DNA from: Cristatella mucedo | Lineage: Eukaryota; Bryozoa; Phylactolaemata; Cristatellidae | Reading direction: 5' to 3' | DNA: 64,000 nt | Assembly (NCBI GenBank): GCA_009760855.2 | Contig: WPIO01000010.1 | Location: 7,582,501-7,646,500, forward strand | Shown here: piece after piece, positions 58,860 through 64,000 of the stretch | How the letters are laid out: each line of letters opens with the position of its first letter | How positions within the stretch are numbered: the stretch's first letter is position 1 | Program-made: the position numbers and the translations under genes | The notes under the pieces: model-generated | What the model saw: the letters and a program-made list of their open reading frames with translations, nothing else | What the model was told of the DNA's origin: nothing | Databases searched by the model: none

Positions 58860-59080
58860 TTGAAACGTTCGATGATTTTACCGGTTATGTCGTCCGCCAT
58901 GTTTTTCAAAGCAATGAAGAAGGATGGCCGTTGACGGTGCATATGATTGGTCGTTTGTTCAATCTTCCCTACGTCTTGGCCAAGAAGTAGAACCACGTTT
59001 GGCTGCCGAATCTTGGTTTGATCTTCCTTAAGTCGTCGACCACCCCTAGGTTTGGTGACATATTCACCGAAAACTCAAAT
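58860..59080 (-). other. Unidentified open frame on -
   Basis: About 70 open codons on - with EYVTKPRGGRRLKEDQTKIR, then RQRPSFFIALKNMADDITGK and IIERFKRVP. AACATGGCGGACGAC is a good start context for MADDITGK. The frame runs into the head of the SINE-1 copy at 58.7 kb. Family unknown. Confidence 0.25.
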
Positions 59081-59466
59081 AAGACAGAAGCACTAAAGAA
59101 GAAAGATTCACTATGTAAACCCAGATCTAGAGATACACTTTGGAGCCCAGCCGGGTATCGAGCCTTTGGCCGGCATCTCTTAGATTATTCTCCTTGGGTA
59201 GCCATCCGCTTTTATTTAAAAAGAAGGCTGCCGGGGTGGAGCGCTGCCGCAGGCGTGTACGTCTAAGTCGGTTCGTGTACGTCGGTTCCGTTTTTCACCT
59301 CTGTTATCACCCATCCAGCGATTCGTGGTAGCAGTGGAACTTGAAAGCAGGTTCAGACCCTGCTCTGTTCGCAAGCACGTCCGGTACGATGGCTAGGAAT
59401 GACGAACTTTAACCTTGCCGGGGCAGCCACCCTATTTTAGAGTCTAACAGGCTCCTTAAATGTCAC

Positions 59467-59514
59467 TTGATCAAAGAGCCTCATTTACATTGAGCAGAAG
59501 ACCCCTAATGGCTT
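59467..59514 (-). mobile_element. SINE-1 fragment
   Basis: Only the 3' body remains: GATCAAAGAGCCTCATTTAC and CCTAATGGCTT on +. Confidence 0.5.
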
Positions 59515-62500
59515 CCTTCTGGGCGAGCTTAAGGGTGAGCAATGCCCACGAAACCGAGTTGGCATGGTCCAAATACAAAATACCAGCACAGAAGGATCTG
59601 AAATCTGCTGGCAAAGAACGCTCCTTTCTTTGGCAGGAATCAAGTTAGAATAGGAAGAGGGCTGCATCGTTTCTGACAGCGACCCACTACCTTTTGCCTT
59701 TCGGGAGCTATTCGAGAAAGCTTTGATGCATCGCTGAATATCGCAAAGTCTTTGTGAGACTTGGTTATGGTCATGAACATAGCTGATGTAGTCGCCAAGT
59801 AGCCTGCATTTCTGTCATCCCTCCTTTGTATAGCAACTCAATACTAGCTCTTGAAAACTTACAGACGTGGGTTAACTATTTCTTTTTCTTTTTCAGATGC
59901 CTATACACGTGCACTATCTATTCCGGGTCGACATGATAACTAGACTTGCACAAAAAGTAACACCGTCCCCTGCTGTTAAACTCAAGGCCGGTAGCAGGCC
60001 GGCATGTGCTTCATGAACCCCAGGTGGGCCCTCCCTCATGTAGCCGGCCACTTTCAAGTGCCCTAGCAGCAGTGGCCGAGGGAAAAGCCACCGATCTGCT
60101 GCAACAGGTTCCTGCCACCACATATAAAGGCGCACCTGCCGATGTATAAAAGACAAGGTCAGCCCCAGTACCGATTTTTATCATCTGCAGCTGGTCTTTC
60201 GCTATGGCTGCTGCTACTTCTAAGCTCATCAAAGGCTCAGTGGAAATTAGCAGCCAAGTCAGCCGGTGGCCAGACTGGGGCTGCTTACCGGCCAAGCCGG
60301 GTATTGCTACCCTTGCTTGTGCACGGGTAGGTTTTTAATCCATAATCGGATTACGAAGTACAGAAAGAAGGGGCTAAAGGCGACATGCCGCCTGCCTGTC
60401 TACACCAGCGGTTCCACACGGTGTAGTCGTCCTGAGAGGTGGCAGCGGCACCTCGATCTGACCAGTGCCCGGATGCTGTTTCAAGCTCGATTGCAACCAC
60501 CCGGTGGCTGGCTGATTGAGCTTCCTGCTGTCTGCCGTGTGCCACCCGACTACTAGTACTAGACTGGGGTCTTCTCGGAGTCAGCCAAGGACTTTCACAG
60601 AGCAGCAGATGTTTAGCCGATGCCAGGCTGCTCCATGCACCGGCTGCTCTATGCACCCACTGCTCCACGATGCTGCTTGATTGCTGTGCCTCGACTGTGC
60701 ACGCACGTCCTGTGCTGTGTCACTGGTGCACGACAGGCCGATTGAGCATTACATGCTCGTTGCTGCTAATTGATGCTCGTGCCATAGCAGCGCTGTGGAA
60801 GCTGCGCAAAAACCCAGAGAATTAAAGCGCGAAGAGCTCCTTGCGGTGCAGTTAATGGGATTTCAATTTTATTTTATTTTTTGAAATTTAAAGTGTGTAC
60901 TATGCTTACAGTTGGTGGCTGCCTGTTTAGGTAGACGCCCAACCCGGGAGGCCCTAAACATCCGGGTGGTCATCGGTGAGTCGGCTGATCAGCGGTTCCG
61001 ACGGTAAGCTGGTCAGCGACGAGGCTAGGCAGTCGTTACTTTCTGCCGGTGTTGAACTGCATCTGCATCTGAAGTCGCCAGAGAGTCGACTGCTGGTGGC
61101 AGATTTGCCATTGAGCAAAGAAGCCTTTGGGCCAAAAAGCCTCTGGGCAAGCAGAGGCTCTGTAGAAAAGGATGTGAAGCTGAACCGTCGCTAGGATTTA
61201 TGTAGGGCCTAAACGCCCCAAAGGGATGTCGCGGGCATGTGAAGGAAAGAATGAAGTTTCACCTTGTCGTCGAGAGCTGGCTACACAACCTCCAAAACCA
61301 GGCACCAGAGTCTTACCAGCTTAACCATTTCGACTGACAAGTTGCTTAACCAATCAACCTGACTGCCCAGTTGGATCGTCGGTGCTACACTTGACCGGAA
61401 GGCTCTATAGGTTAGGAGCTGTGAGAGGGGTGAATCTCTGCAATTGACTCACAATATAGCCAAAGGCAGAGTTTATCCGCTGAAATGCATTGCAGCTGAG
61501 ATAGTTAGTCCGGTTACAATAGCTGCTGGACCACAAAGAGTTACAGGAGAGGGTAGCTGCAGATTATGTGTCAGGCCGTTCTGGCCACTGTCGTTGCCCA
61601 ATCTTGTGCCAGCATCACCAGGTGGCACTTTACATCCACCATGAAGGGCAAACATGATATGTTGCTGGGAAGCTGGGATGACTCGGACTCGAAATACCAA
61701 GTACAACAATCAGGTACGACAATTGATCCACATACCGTATACTCACTGGAACTGCTCTCCTGCCGAGGTTACAATGATTTGCCAGTAGGGGCAGGCTATC
61801 AAGCGTATTGCAAGGATTCGATTAAAACCGAGCACATTACTGGACGCCTTCTCAAGCTGGCTAGCATAGTTAAAGCCACAGAAAACTTCTGGAAAGAGCC
61901 AACACTTACATCGTCATGCTCCAAATGCAGTCTTCTGATCTGGCTGAATTCGTCATGCCAAGTTTCGACCAATGCCGGTCAGGCCAAGCTTAAGCAGTTG
62001 CCCGGCATGAGTCGGAACACTACTCGGCAGGTAACATGGTGGTGAGGTGAAAACACCAATGGCCATGCCCTCAATTGTGTCACACCGACAACCGGTGCTA
62101 CTGCAGGCAAGAAACACTTCAAGGCAACAAGCAGGATCGGTTGAGCTTAGAAATGTATAGCTGTACCTTTCTTTCAGACGGCAACCGAAATCACTTCATC
62201 TAAGGACAGCACTGTACCCACATCAGTCATGCAGCATTTTCAAATCGGTCAGAAAATATATATGCTTTCGTTTGAGCCTAGCAGCTCTGTCTAAAAGTTG
62301 CTGGTTGGAGTGAAATGCTACAACCGGCTGCCTACATTAAAATAGCATTTGAACCGTCGGGCGGTGGCATTAATAAAGGAACAGGAGGCCAACAGATGCA
62401 AGTTCGTTTGCCTAGAGCTGCAGCTCGTGCATTGTTAGCAGCTGCACAAAAGTGGAACTGAAAACAGAGGTCATATTTCATCGGTCCGAATGTCACTTGC

Positions 62501-62822
62501 TTTCTCCCCTTTGATTTTAGCTAGCCGGCCTGTATGTCAATTTCTCTCTAAAACAGCAGCACCACTATTATCATCTTCATTAGCAGTGCTTGCAGCACCT
62601 GCGCCTGATCTGACAGGAAAAATGTAGCTTCTCAGAAATGCCCCACGGTGAGGTCTTCCGCCCACCGGCCCAAGGCGATACCTATCAATTGGTGTCTTGC
62701 CAAATGTTTGAAGGTGTAGTGCCGCTCATGTAGGCACTGACACACGATCAGTTCAATCAGCAACAAAAAACCGCACGGCTATATATTCTCCTCGTTACAG
62801 TCGTAGAACAGTACCATACAGA
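59515..62822. other. No recognisable feature
   Basis: Frames of up to 159 codons (61566-62045 +) show no domain, no splice-supported exon and no repeat family I know. The 61566 frame starts at an ordinary ATG and has unremarkable composition, so I treat it as chance. Confidence 0.4.
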
Positions 62823-63061
62823 ATGCATGCGACTTGCAGTTTTTGTTGGAAGCCGGCACGACAGAGGCTTAATTGCAGGATGGTGTGTCTTAATATCACA
62901 CTCTCTAGTCACCTACTCTGTCTTTCTGTATCTCGGTCTCAATCTACAAGTGTATGTGCCTTCATCTCTCACTCTCTGTCTCTCACCCTCTATCTCTCAC
63001 CCTCTGTCTCTCATCCTCTGTCTCCCACTCTCTGTCTCTCACTCTCTTACTACCTCTCTTA

Positions 63062-63064
<3 letters not shown>

Positions 63065-63132
<68 letters not shown>
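63065..63132. repeat. CT microsatellite
   Basis: Pure CT run inside a longer CTCT-rich tract from about 62940. Leu/Ser frames across it are artefacts. Confidence 0.95.
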
Positions 63133-63136
<4 letters not shown>

Positions 63137-64000
63137 TCTCTCTCTCCCCCACTCCCTTACTCTTCCTCTCTCGATCTCTCTTCGCTCACTCTTAGGTAGG
63201 ACAATTAATACCCTGCAGCACCTGCTAGCCGGAGCAATTATGCAGTGACATGTCAACGTTAGCTAGTCAGTATAAGTATATTCAAAGAGACAATCAAGCA
63301 AGCTCTGCCCCCTCGAACCGACTTATTTAGGCAATTCGTGTGCAAGTTGGGTTTCAGTTCGATGGCCCCTTCAATCTTGTAACAATTGGCTATCTCGTGC
63401 AAGCTCAAGATCTGGCCCTTTTATAATCCAGGCTACCCTCCCCTCTTCACTTACCAACGACACGGCATTGTGGCTGCATGCAGAATCGCTCAAAGGCATT
63501 GAGCATTGAGCAAATGATAAAGCCACTCGCTGGTTTAAGAATGCAAGAGTATGAAGTCAACAAGTGAGTGGACCGTGATGTCACATCCCATGACTGTAAG
63601 CATACAAGGGTACTGTTGGAGCATAGACATTCATTCACCTTGGCAGGGGGTAAAATGGAGCATACCTAGTGGCTTGCCATCTTCATCGCCTTTGGGTTCT
63701 CTACAAGTAAAACATCTGCCCCTCCAGACCCTCGTTGTACCTATGCTCTTGCATCTAGCATAGCGCCATAAATGTGCGGCCTCAGCAGCCTGATCAACGG
63801 TCTCGTGAAAGCACGTGCAGTTTTTTATGTGGCTCAGACAGAAAAGGCACGTTTGCAGCTCTTGCTCCAGATGAAAATGCAAAAAGCTGCCGATCACATT
63901 TGGGTGCTGAACAGCAAGTCGTTGGTGATCGGGACGCACAGTTAGCAGCAGTGGTGACTGCTTCAGTGCTTTGTATGCCCGTGGGCCAGTGGAGCCACCT

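Overview
The window is metazoan nuclear DNA. It contains spliced genes with GT-AG introns of up to about 10 kb, tRNA-derived SINEs, CR1/L2-type LINE fragments, hAT-type DNA transposon relics and dozens of long dinucleotide microsatellites. There is no bacterial-style gene packing. Base composition looks roughly balanced by eye, so very AT-rich genomes are unlikely, but I cannot fix the phylum. Nearly all long open frames without an annotation here are chance frames, microsatellite frames or transposon frames. The real exons are short and were found by translating outside ATG-bounded ORFs.

Two conserved genes are recognisable, arranged tail to tail. On the + strand, the last two coding exons of a TMF1-like gene (TATA element modulatory factor, a Golgi coiled-coil protein) lie at 3316-3426 and 4301-4333. 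On the - strand, a PDPK1 gene (3-phosphoinositide-dependent protein kinase 1) runs from at least 36833 down to its stop codon at 5225. I identify twelve PDPK1 coding exons. Every splice phase is consistent except at one linker, between the exons at 13543-13725 and 8394-8523, where a small exon is probably missing. The exons give the glycine loop, the VAIK-type lysine, HRD, DFG, the activation-loop SFVGT motif and a complete C-terminal PH domain. The activation segment between DFG and SFVGT is 11 residues longer than in human PDPK1. The N terminus is unresolved; a GC-rich block at 47.9-48.2 kb with a phase-matching donor is the best first-exon candidate.

The introns and the right third (37-64 kb) are filled with mobile elements. 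LINE-A (3' tail of ACATT repeats) is present as several 3' fragments. LINE-B (tail of ATT repeats) has one long copy at about 32.8-35.15 kb with reverse transcriptase motifs and one frame break. SINE-1 and SINE-2 are tRNA-derived. SINE-2 ends in a hairpin tail shared with LINE-B, which suggests that LINE-B mobilises it. A 97-bp LINE-B tail sits inside a SINE-2 copy at 11.55 kb. A 186-bp hAT element at 19908-20093 closely resembles the SPIN family, known for horizontal transfer among animals. A decayed hAT-like transposase lies at about 44.9-46.6 kb.

Three open segments on the right (41383-41757 +, 57360-57581 +, 58860-59080 -) look like possible exons but are unidentified. Other notable structures are a perfect 72-bp palindrome at 53238-53309, an inverted SINE pair at 32.04-32.17 kb and several tandem duplications.
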